From Rossellomorea marisflavi (GTDB lineage: Bacteria > Bacillota > Bacilli > Bacillales > Bacillaceae_B): a stretch of 64,000 nucleotides of DNA. The DNA lies in contig NZ_CP047095.1 in NCBI RefSeq assembly GCF_009806575.1, positions 3,910,001 to 3,974,000 on the forward strand. Direction: 5' to 3'. How positions within the stretch are numbered: position 1 is the stretch's first letter; every line of letters starts with the position of its first letter. The notes under the pieces are model-generated. The model saw nothing but the letters and a program-made list of their open reading frames with translations, made no database searches and was not told the origin of the DNA. The position numbers and the translations under genes are program-made. This document shows, piece after piece, positions 18,051 to 25,787 of the stretch.

Positions 18051-18315
18051 GTTCTTTAAAACGAACAATCGAATTATAAGAAAACACCAACCAGAAGTTG
18101 GAGTGTCTGTTTCACATGTATTAATTTACCACGTTCACTCACCGTAAGAAATAGAAACCTGTCGACAAAATCAGCACAAATACCCAATAACAATGTATTA
18201 CTTTCAGTCTATTCTATGAAAATATTAGGTACGTCTCACTTCAATCTGTCGAAATACGACGAATAATAATTCATTATAAAGAACATAATGTATTGGCTCT
18301 CCTTGATTTTTGTTG
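18051..18315 (-). promoter_or_regulatory. sipW promoter region with SinR and Spo0A-like sites
   Basis: GTTCTTT occurs at 18051-18057 (plus strand) and ATGTTCTTTATAA at 18274-18286 (minus strand), matching the SinR operator consensus. TGTCGAA (18247-18253) and GTCGACAAA (about 18160) resemble Spo0A boxes. CAACAAAAATCAA (18303-18315), AAATACG (18252-18258) and AAAGAACATAA (18278-18288) are also present upstream of the adhesin gene. Possible -10 boxes on the minus strand are TATAAT at 18273-18278 and 18073-18078. A hairpin (CCAAC/GTTGG) lies at about 18087-18103. Confidence 0.45.
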
Positions 18316-18381
18316 AAATTATTATTCAACTAAATTTGTTTTACCCCTTTCACTTCTATAGGTAGCGGCATTTAAACCAAG

Positions 18382-18408
18382 AAAAAACGCGAACCCATGA
18401 GTTCGCGC
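18382..18408 (-). terminator. Terminator of the beta-helix gene
   Basis: GCGCGAACTC and GGGTTCGCG arms followed by TTTTTT on the minus strand, just past the stop codon at 18418. Confidence 0.85.
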
Positions 18409-18417
18409 ATATCTCCA

Positions 18418-19563
18418 TCACCAGCCCGCGTAAAATTGGATATTCACCAACGACACATAGCTTCCATTATTCCTTTCAACCGCCAAATTACCATTAACAT
18501 CAAGCAATACTTTAGAATTGGTATCATCGTTTGAGTAGCAGCCAAAGATATGATTATTGTATTTTGGACGATATCCAACTGGCAAGGTAAGAGCTATGAC
18601 TCCCTGGCCGACTCTTCCGTCCCGAATGATCCCCTGTAAATGAACCACTCCAGCATTGTCCTTTAGTGCTCTTGCCTTATAATTCGTTTCATTATAACTC
18701 TTCCAATTGTTCGTTAATTCAATATCTATAGGAACGACATCCCTGTTTATCTGTCCACCCTGTACACCTTCCAATCCAATATTGGCGCCATCCACCCAAG
18801 GTGTGACCCCATTACGATATACCTCAGCCGCTTGTGCTCTGATGGCAACGCTTGAAGGCGTGTTTCCATGCATATTGGTACTATCCACCCTTACACTGGA
18901 CCCATTCTGCGATAGAATACATAAGCTTTGGCCGTTAAAATAACTCGAATTAACGCTGCCTCTTGAACCATCAAATTCTACAGCAGGTTTTGAGGATGCC
19001 CTAGCAAATCTACAGCGATGAACCGTTCCATACTGAGTCCTGGAGAAGCGAATGCTAGCAGAAGTCTTTTCTGGTTCTCCCATGAATTCAAAGTGATCAA
19101 TCCTACAAAGCCCACTTATATCATAGAATGTCATGGATTTGACTACTATTCCTGTTGGAGTATCAGCATTTACAGTACCATCCATACGTTGGAAATAAAT
19201 CGCAGCACCCGATATCGATTTCACTACGACTTCTTCGTTATACGTACCATCCTTCACAAAGATAAAGCGATCGTAATTGATGACCTTCGGAATACTGTCA
19301 ACTGCTTGTTGGAGGGTCTTAAACGGTCTGGCTGCACTTCCATCGTTTGATCCGCTCCCCCCTACAGAATCGACATAGATATTAACCCTCGATGAAGTCA
19401 GACCTGCGACCTTCTGTAAATTCTCCGAGTTCACTATTTCTAAATTCCCTTGATTAGAACCAACATACATTTTATGGGTATCTGTTGTAACTGCGGGTAC
19501 ACCTAAGCCCAATTTAGGCAGGTTTTCTTCTAAGTAGCTTGTAAATTGAATCTGATCAGACAT
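18418..19563 (-). CDS. Right-handed beta-helix, tail-fibre-like protein
   Basis: 381 aa with GGAGGAAG before its ATG and no signal peptide. The N-terminal 55 residues (LPKLGLGVPAVTTDTHKMYVGSNQGN) resemble the short connector that begins phage tail fibres and appendages. Residues about 60-270 have the DUF1565/pectate-lyase-like pattern (IYVDSVGGSGSNDGS, PFKTLQQAVDSIP, then repeated short strands), i.e. a parallel beta-helix that binds or cleaves glycans. The C-terminal 100 residues (GIIRDG, LPVGYRPKYNNH) look like a receptor-binding head. No other phage gene is nearby, so it may be a captured fibre or a spore/surface protein. Function unproven. Confidence 0.7.
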   Translation of the reverse strand: MSDQIQFTSYLEENLPKLGLGVPAVTTDTHKMYVGSNQGNLEIVNSENLQKVAGLTSSRVNIYVDSVGGSGSNDGSAARPFKTLQQAVDSIPKVINYDRFIFVKDGTYNEEVVVKSISGAAIYFQRMDGTVNADTPTGIVVKSMTFYDISGLCRIDHFEFMGEPEKTSASIRFSRTQYGTVHRCRFARASSKPAVEFDGSRGSVNSSYFNGQSLCILSQNGSSVRVDSTNMHGNTPSSVAIRAQAAEVYRNGVTPWVDGANIGLEGVQGGQINRDVVPIDIELTNNWKSYNETNYKARALKDNAGVVHLQGIIRDGRVGQGVIALTLPVGYRPKYNNHIFGCYSNDDTNSKVLLDVNGNLAVERNNGSYVSLVNIQFYAGW

Positions 19564-19599
19564 ATTCTTCCTCCTTCATTGTTGCTCGTACCTTATTAA

Positions 19600-20280
19600 A
19601 AGAAGAAGAAATAGATAAAATCACAACTAACCTAAGAAAATCTGACCCCCTCATAGAAATTCACTCTATTAGGGAGTATAGTTTTCGGACCGTCAACCAC
19701 CCCTCTCTTAGCTTGTTCACCCCTATCACGGATATAACCATATGTCCCCTTATAGCAAAAAGTCACTTTTTTGAAATTGAATAAAGAAATGAACTTGATT
19801 TCTTACTTCAACTTGTACGAGTGTGTTTTTCTCCTTTTAGGAAGAATATCCAGAGTGGACTATACGCAAACTGACACTACTCTACCTTATATCGAACACT
19901 GAGGTTAAAAGCTAAAAGCATTAGCGGTCTTACCCCTACTTAAGCCCAACGACAAAAAACCAGCCCGTAGGACTAACTAGCCTAGTTCCAACAAGTCTCT
20001 TTAGCCATTGACGCATTAAAATGTTCGAAAAGCGAAGATTTCCTACAGGAGCCATCAGCGTGTATGCTGGTATGCCTATCTAATATTGAATTCTCTGTCA
20101 GTCAACCACACACCAATAGGATTTGTTTAAATGGCAACAGCAACCCAAAAGGTGTTTTACTGCCTTTTAGTTATAGGTCAGTCTTCAATTACTTTTCTAA
20201 TTAATACAGGTCATCCACCTGTTATCTACTAACTTACTGACTTATGATAGTCACCTTCAATTAAATCTTCTCTGCTTCCT
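19600..20280. other. Gene-free, decayed stretch
   Basis: No convincing gene on either strand. AT-rich with scattered stops, next to the IS3 remnant. It probably holds debris of earlier insertions and the promoter of the beta-helix gene. Confidence 0.4.
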
Positions 20281-20282
20281 CT

Positions 20283-20560
20283 TATCCTCCATCTCAATTC
20301 ACACATAAGCCGACGGATTGTCTTTGGGGCGTGGCGGACCCTTTTCCTCATCAAGTTTTCTATTATCCGTCTTTAGGCATAGAGCCCTTTGTACAAGTGG
20401 GCAACCATGAGGAGGCCCTTTTTCACTTCGGTGTATTTATACGTGCTGCGCATGCGTTTTCCCCATTAATGAGTCTTACAGGGGATGTCAGCGGCTTGGA
20501 CAAGTGCCAAGATTTCTTATTGATCCTTCAGTCCACTGATGACTTGAATAGGTCTCTTGC
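20283..20560 (-). pseudogene. Decayed IS3-family transposase remnant
   Basis: Minus-strand translation gives ADIPCKTH, stop, WGKRM...KYTEVKKGLLMVAHLYKG, stop, RRIIENLM and PKTIRRLMCEL, which lines up with the fragment at 14807-15217 (AEIPRSTYYYW, KYADVKAQILLVAHTYEG, RRVTEHL, PKTILRLMREM). At least two in-frame stops make it dead. It has diverged further than the other copy, so the two are separate insertions or a very old pair. Confidence 0.7.
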
Positions 20561-20774
20561 CTACAAGAATATACAACTACTTCAGATGGAATTCGGTCAT
20601 TTCATGACTAGGGCGTTTGTATTATTATGAAGTACTTTTTGTATACATCTTCTAGCCACTCTTAGTTTTCGTTAGGGAAAGTGATATTCCCTCATCATTT
20701 TTTAGTTGTATTGATTCGTTCTTATACGCAATTACCAGATTAGGAAATTCGTATAATTTTAGTATCCTATCCCA

Positions 20775-21502
20775 ATGAAACGGTCGTTCTTAAGCATCAA
20801 ACACTTGAATAAAGAAGCTGTCTTCACCAGTAAAGAGAACCAGATCTCAACACCAGATGCCAAAGCAGAATCCCCTGCGCCATCCAGCTCGGTCGAAACA
20901 CTCGCCAGCAACTGGCCCGCAGCCGCAAAAAAGAGCTGCTCAGCCATCAGAAGGACGGAGACCCCTTCCACCTGGCCATCGTCGGATCCCCTGCAATGGG
21001 GAAGGAAGACAACGGATGGGGACCAGCGCTTAAAGCCAAGATTGAAGAATCCTACAAAAATCTCGTGAAGGTTACCCTATATGAATACGACATCTCATCG
21101 ATCGAGTTCACCCAAGGAGACGCCACAGAAGAAGTCCTGAGCGAATCACCGGATCTCGTCCTCTATAAACCCTTCTCCCTCATCAACAATACAGTCGGCG
21201 TTCCAGAGGACCAGAACGAGGAAACCATCCTCACCATCCAGAACAAACTAAAAAAAGCCAACAAGCACGCCACCCTGCTCCTGCAGCAATCTTATCCGAT
21301 CGGTGGCGCCACCTATTATTCAAGGGACATCAAAGAGCTGAAAGCATTCGCAAAAGAGCAATCCGTCCCTTATCTTGATCACTGGGAAGCCTGGCCGAAA
21401 GGTGATGAGCTTGAAGATTATCTTGTGGAAGATCAGGATGGACTGAATGAGAAGGGGAATGAGGTTTGGTTAAAGTATTTAGAGAAGTATTTTATTAAGT
21501 GA
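20775..21502 (+). pseudogene. Broken SGNH/GDSL-type hydrolase
   Basis: The frame from 20996 encodes a typical C-terminal region of Bacillus SGNH hydrolases (DLVLYKPFSLINN, YPIGGATYYSRDIKEL, YLDHWEAWPKGD, LNEKGNEVWLKYL). The preceding residues (HLAIVGSPAMGKEDNGW, with the nucleophile Ser) lie in the same frame but lack a start. The N-terminal linker (SKENQISTPDAKAESP, ETLASNWPAAAKK) is in another frame; the two meet at an A-AAA-AAG run (about 20925-20931), where a -1 shift would join them. No hydrophobic signal segment and no ribosome site precede 20775, so it is probably a truncated, frameshifted pseudogene. It is followed by a good terminator. Confidence 0.7.
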
Positions 21503-21536
21503 CATACTTCGAGTTACCTTATTGACATGTAGTAAC

Positions 21537-21576
21537 AAGCAAAGCAGCTAGACTCTGGCAAGCTGCTTTGCTTTTA
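21537..21576. terminator. Two-way terminator between SGNH pseudogene and capsule operon
   Basis: AAGCAAAGCAGCT and AGCTGCTTTGCTT form a 13-bp stem with a T-rich tail on the plus strand and a weaker one on the minus strand. It closes the operon that runs from 34016 to 21605. Confidence 0.85.
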
Positions 21577-21604
21577 TTATAATATTCGTAACTATGAAGA
21601 TTGA

Positions 21605-22228
21605 TTAAAGTCTTTTCCTATCCCAATTTACGCCTTTATTCACTACTTTTGCTGGTGTTCCAGCTAAAGTACAATTCGGTTCATCGAAACGTTTGGTAAC
21701 AACAGATCTTCCACCTACAATACAATTATCTGGAATAGCCGCACCCTTAGAAATCAATGCACCTGCTGAAATCCATACATGATGTCCGATTTCTACATCC
21801 TTGGCCAAGTTCGTTCTCACGCCTGTCTCTGCATCAACAATTGAGTGGGCATCAGTTGTTCTAACATCAATATTGTTGGAGAACATACAGTCGCGTCCAA
21901 TAGTTATGTTTTTATTCTCCGATGCTAATAGGTAAACATTATGTTGGAATGTAGTTTTACTACCTATCTTTACAACCTGCCTGTTTCCCTTTAGAAGAAT
22001 GTGACCTTGAATTTTACACTTCGCACCTATATATACTTTGTTATTATTACCTTTTATTTCTATAAAAACATTTTTTAAATTAGTATTTTCCCCTATTGTA
22101 ACAGTATTCCCAGTCCCATTCACAAATAATTCTACTTTTCTCAAAGAAACAGTTTCAGGGAGAACTAGAGTATTTCCTTTTCCTGTTATATTGGTATTTA
22201 AATTCGGGATCGATTCTTGTAGCTCCAT
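21605..22228 (-). CDS. Hexapeptide-repeat acyltransferase (WbbJ/CysE-like)
   Basis: 207 aa, start ATG at 22228 with AAAAGGAGATTAAA. Left-handed beta-helix repeats (VTIGENTNL, KVYIGAKCKI, VKIGSKTTF, ITIGRDCMF) followed by DAHSI, EIGHHVWISAGALISKG and the terminal IVGGRSVVTKRF, AGTPAKVV: the xenobiotic/sugar O-acetyltransferase class. The His in TTDAHSI is in the catalytic position. Last gene of the Kdo capsule operon, 1 bp after the ABC ATPase gene, so it most likely O-acetylates a sugar of the exported glycan. Donor acetyl-CoA is the family norm; acceptor unknown. Confidence 0.85.
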   Translation of the reverse strand: MELQESIPNLNTNITGKGNTLVLPETVSLRKVELFVNGTGNTVTIGENTNLKNVFIEIKGNNNKVYIGAKCKIQGHILLKGNRQVVKIGSKTTFQHNVYLLASENKNITIGRDCMFSNNIDVRTTDAHSIVDAETGVRTNLAKDVEIGHHVWISAGALISKGAAIPDNCIVGGRSVVTKRFDEPNCTLAGTPAKVVNKGVNWDRKRL

Positions 22229-22229
22229 T

Positions 22230-23840
22230 TTAATCTCCTTTTTCTTTTCTTAATGTAAGCTTCATTGTCCGGTCTTCCGCATTAATCACTATTTTATATT
22301 CTTTTGTGGTTAAATAATACAATCTATTTTGATTACTAACTACAGAAGATTCTTGTAATAATTGATTTAAAAAATCATTATTTAGGTCTATATCCTGTAT
22401 TGTTATAGAGTCAGCTTTACCGTCTTCATTAAAGTGGTACGTAACTTTATCGAAGGAATACTCTAAATAATCTCTTCCAAAATCATCGCTACCTTCATCC
22501 GTCAATTCAAGTAGTTTATCTTTAATTTCATCATGGGTCGCTTCTAGAAATGCCAGATAATAACTATATGAATTAGTGAATATTTCCGGAAGGAATTCTA
22601 ACATATCTCTAACAGATACGTCGAAATCTTTAGATTCCTTGAGAATTTCTACATTTGTATTTTTGGTGTAATAGAGTTGACCGTTATACTCTATAGAGTA
22701 CTCTTTCCCTATTTTCTCTTTTGCAAATACTTCAGTACCAAAGGGAATCTCTTCAGTATCCCCTTTTAATTCGCGATCCTTAAATATCTTTACCTTCTCT
22801 TTAGATGCAATCGCCTCTTCCTCTAGTATTTCCGGTATTATTTCTTGGGGTATGGACTGATCAGGTGTCTCACCACCTCGATCTAACGTCTGATCGTAGA
22901 TAGTATTGATAAATCCAGATGTCTTCACTTCAAACATTTGTAATACTGCAAAAGTTAAGAGCATGACACCAAAAAAGATCATTGATATATCTCTTATTCG
23001 TTTTGACACACGAATTTTTTTGGTTCTCTTGCCTAATCGATCACTTCCACCAAAGTCCAGTTGACTCGAAAGATTATCTTTCCTATATTGCTTTTTATCA
23101 ACTTCACTAAGCTCGTTAAACCAACTGATAAACTCTTTATAGTTCTGAAGAACTTCCTTTTTATCACCAAATTCTTTTAACTTCCCAAAGTGTAGCCACA
23201 TAACCCGGTCTGAAAATGAGCGTATTTGTCCAATAGAATGACTTATAAAAAAGATGGTCTTTCCCTGTCTTTTGAACTCTTCAATCTTTTTCAAGCACTT
23301 CTCATAGAATGTGCTGTCTCCCACCGATAAAGCTTCATCAATTATCACTATGTCCGGATTCGTATAAGCAGAAATAGCAAAACCTAATCGCGATTTCATC
23401 CCACTTGAGTAGTTTTTAACAGGCTGGCTGATAAATTCTCCGACATCTGCAAATTCAATAATTTCCGGGATTAATTCTTCAATTTTACTTTTATGGATAC
23501 CAAGCATTAAACACTTCAATTCAATATTTTCAAGGCCACTAAGATTATTGTTTAATCCAGCGGCAATAGCAATAAGAGAAGAGTCCCCCTCTAACTTAAT
23601 TGAACCTGAAGTAGGTTCTGTCACTTGAGCAAGAAGGTTTGAAAGTGTTGACTTACCAGAACCGTTAATCCCCACTACCCCAATGCTTTCTCCATGAAAA
23701 ACCTCAAACGATATACCTTGAAGTGCGTAAAACTCTTTGGATTTCTTCCTAAATCTAAATAAATCCAGCAATTTATGAAACTGTTTTTTATAGAATACAT
23801 AACTCTTGGAAACATTCTCAAATTTCACTTTTGGCTTCAT
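22230..23840 (-). CDS. tagH: TagH-like polysaccharide ABC transporter ATPase
   Basis: 536 aa. Residues 1-240 are the ATPase of lipid-linked polymer exporters: Walker A GINGSGKST, signature NYSSGMKSRLGF, Walker B DIVIIDEAL, switch HS. Unlike KpsT it continues through one membrane segment (about 282-300, MIFFGVMLLTFAVLQMF) into an extracytoplasmic domain with an SH3b-like segment (KVKIFKDRELKGDTEEIPFGTEV). This layout is that of TagH, the teichoic acid exporter of B. subtilis (about 530 aa). Pairs with the permease gene 17 bp upstream and is inferred to export the Kdo-containing glycan. GGAGG precedes its ATG. Its AT-rich composition matches the other lower-operon genes. Confidence 0.9.
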   Translation of the reverse strand: MKPKVKFENVSKSYVFYKKQFHKLLDLFRFRKKSKEFYALQGISFEVFHGESIGVVGINGSGKSTLSNLLAQVTEPTSGSIKLEGDSSLIAIAAGLNNNLSGLENIELKCLMLGIHKSKIEELIPEIIEFADVGEFISQPVKNYSSGMKSRLGFAISAYTNPDIVIIDEALSVGDSTFYEKCLKKIEEFKRQGKTIFFISHSIGQIRSFSDRVMWLHFGKLKEFGDKKEVLQNYKEFISWFNELSEVDKKQYRKDNLSSQLDFGGSDRLGKRTKKIRVSKRIRDISMIFFGVMLLTFAVLQMFEVKTSGFINTIYDQTLDRGGETPDQSIPQEIIPEILEEEAIASKEKVKIFKDRELKGDTEEIPFGTEVFAKEKIGKEYSIEYNGQLYYTKNTNVEILKESKDFDVSVRDMLEFLPEIFTNSYSYYLAFLEATHDEIKDKLLELTDEGSDDFGRDYLEYSFDKVTYHFNEDGKADSITIQDIDLNNDFLNQLLQESSVVSNQNRLYYLTTKEYKIVINAEDRTMKLTLRKEKGD

Positions 23841-23857
23841 GATATATAAGCCTCCAA

Positions 23858-24661
23858 CTACAAATAATCAATAAACTTCTTTCTGAATTTCATGTGGAGC
23901 GCTGCCCCGACGAATAACATTAGCAGTGTTACCACCCAGAAGTAAAACATGATATTCAGGTCTGCAAAAAACCATTTCTGATATAAAAAAGTGTTTCTAA
24001 AACCATCAATAATATAATAAATTGGATTAAGCTTTACGATGGGATCAAAGAAAGCCGGCATCATCTTTATGTCCCACAATATAGGAGATAAATAGAACAG
24101 AATTCTTAAGGTGGATTGCAACAGCGATTGAAAATCCCTTACAATAGTCGATATTGTTGAAAACAATAAAGTCGTTGCATATAGGAATACAATCATACAA
24201 AAAACATAGTAGGGATACTGAATTAAGTAGATGCTTGGTTCAATTCCTTTAAAATGCAGGATAACTGCCATAATTAAGGTCATGACTATAAAATTAAACA
24301 AATTGCTTACTATGCTAACAGAAGGAAGTATACTGATTGGGAATTTCATTTTAGAAACTAGCCTTACTTGCTTGTATACGCTGTTGGAACCCTGATTGAT
24401 AGTGGGGTTGATGAAAAACCACGGAATAATCCCTACTATTAAAAAAGTAAAGAAAGGAAAGCCATTGACCTCTCCTCCACTTCGAATGCCTACACCGAAA
24501 ATCAACCAGTATACGGAAATTTGGATAGCTGGATTAAGGAACTGCCAGACTACCCCTAAGTAATGCATTAAATACTTGCCTCTAATTTCATACACGGAAA
24601 GCCTGAAAATCAAATGAATATTTACTAATTGTTCTTTTATAATTTGTAAGACTGATATCAT
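23858..24661 (-). CDS. tagG: TagG/KpsM-type ABC-2 permease
   Basis: 267 aa, six membrane segments, with the family features YEIRGKYLMHYLGVVWQFLNP near the start (amphipathic helix before TM1), GIIPWFFINPTINQGSNSVYKQ, and YLSPILWDIKMMP, LNPIYYIIDGFRN near the end. It forms the membrane channel for a lipid-linked polysaccharide with the TagH-like ATPase encoded next to it. AAGGGAAATTTTT precedes the ATG. The partner's TagH architecture favours a Gram-positive style exporter rather than a transplanted KpsM. Substrate is inferred from the Kdo genes upstream in the same operon. Confidence 0.9.
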   Translation of the reverse strand: MISVLQIIKEQLVNIHLIFRLSVYEIRGKYLMHYLGVVWQFLNPAIQISVYWLIFGVGIRSGGEVNGFPFFTFLIVGIIPWFFINPTINQGSNSVYKQVRLVSKMKFPISILPSVSIVSNLFNFIVMTLIMAVILHFKGIEPSIYLIQYPYYVFCMIVFLYATTLLFSTISTIVRDFQSLLQSTLRILFYLSPILWDIKMMPAFFDPIVKLNPIYYIIDGFRNTFLYQKWFFADLNIMFYFWVVTLLMLFVGAALHMKFRKKFIDYL

Positions 24662-24672
24662 AAAAATTTCCC

Positions 24673-25785
24673 TTACTCTTCAGATTTATTACGACTTTTG
24701 TTAATCCGTTGAATAGTTTCTTCTAAGGACAATCTCTCCATGGTTAAAGGGTCTGCGTATCTTGGATATAAAATGTAGGCTCCAATCAAAAGCTGTTCTT
24801 TAGTAAGCATTCTTTTTCGTCTGTCTACATTCTGCCGATCATCCGTTAGTCCCCAGCCAGAATAGAAAGGTGCTCCCAAAGTCGTCACTTTAATCCCTCT
24901 AATGAGCGCTTCAAACCCCGATAATGATGTAATGGTATAAACGTGATCAACTGTGTTCAGCGCATCTGCCAGACCAACAGGTGAATCAATGACCTGAACG
25001 ATGTCCCTTACATCTTCAGGATTTGACTTCATTTTCCTTCTACCGCTTAATACGTCCGGATGAGGTTTATAAAAAACCTCACAGTCCGGATTTTCTTTTA
25101 CGGCTATCCTTACTAAATCATTGTTTGAATATCTTATCCGACTTCCCTTCCTAATGGAAGCATCGTCTTCAACTTGGCCAACAACAAGAACTCTCCTTAG
25201 TTTCTTTGGGCCATATATATTACTTATATTTGAGGAAGGAAGATGATTATACTTACTTAATTTAAGCATCTGGAGCATATGAATGACTTTATTCGCCCTT
25301 TTTTCCAAATCCGGATGTTCTCCAAAAGGGAAGGTATTCAGTAAATATTCCAAATCACTTTCTTTGGTCGAGTCAAAGTACATTCCCCTTTTATCTAAGC
25401 AGATAGAGTATGGGGGCGTAAGCATAGCGCCCAACCCCACCGATCGTACGAACCCATCTTCCAATCTATAAAAAGGTACTTTTTTTACGTTTGAATGTTT
25501 AGAGAAATACTTATCACTTTTATCATCGTAACCCCATGTAATGATAACGTACTGATTTACCCACAATGAGATAATAGTAAGAATTTTAGGGTTAATGTAT
25601 TTAGGAATGAACAAACAGGTATATTCATCGAGCAGTGCTTCAATAGCGCCTTGTTTCCATTTCGAAACCCTGAAAACCAAAGCAATTGTTTTTGAATTAC
25701 CTCTATGGCTATTAATAAACATGATTTTCACAAAGAAACGTACATACTGTAAAGCGACGTTGACTATTTTTTTAACCATTTTCAT
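24673..25785 (-). CDS. KpsC-like single-module beta-Kdo transferase
   Basis: 370 aa in one glycosyltransferase module. Motifs of the retaining beta-Kdo transferases are present in order: FYRLEDGFVRSVGLG, RRVLVVGQVEDDASI (with the Q-x3-D segment), FYKPHPDV, TSLSGFEALIRG, and PFYSGWGLTDDR. The GQVEDDASI form is like the second (C-terminal) module of E. coli KpsC. It should use CMP-Kdo, made by the upstream operon genes, to extend a beta-Kdo oligosaccharide. E. coli carries two modules in one 675-aa protein; here one stands alone. No clear ribosome site; start 3 bases after the stop of the three-module gene suggests coupling. N-terminal 30 residues are hydrophobic/basic, suiting membrane association. 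Confidence 0.85.
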   Translation of the reverse strand: MKMVKKIVNVALQYVRFFVKIMFINSHRGNSKTIALVFRVSKWKQGAIEALLDEYTCLFIPKYINPKILTIISLWVNQYVIITWGYDDKSDKYFSKHSNVKKVPFYRLEDGFVRSVGLGAMLTPPYSICLDKRGMYFDSTKESDLEYLLNTFPFGEHPDLEKRANKVIHMLQMLKLSKYNHLPSSNISNIYGPKKLRRVLVVGQVEDDASIRKGSRIRYSNNDLVRIAVKENPDCEVFYKPHPDVLSGRRKMKSNPEDVRDIVQVIDSPVGLADALNTVDHVYTITSLSGFEALIRGIKVTTLGAPFYSGWGLTDDRQNVDRRKRMLTKEQLLIGAYILYPRYADPLTMERLSLEETIQRINKSRNKSEE

Positions 25786-25787
25786 GT

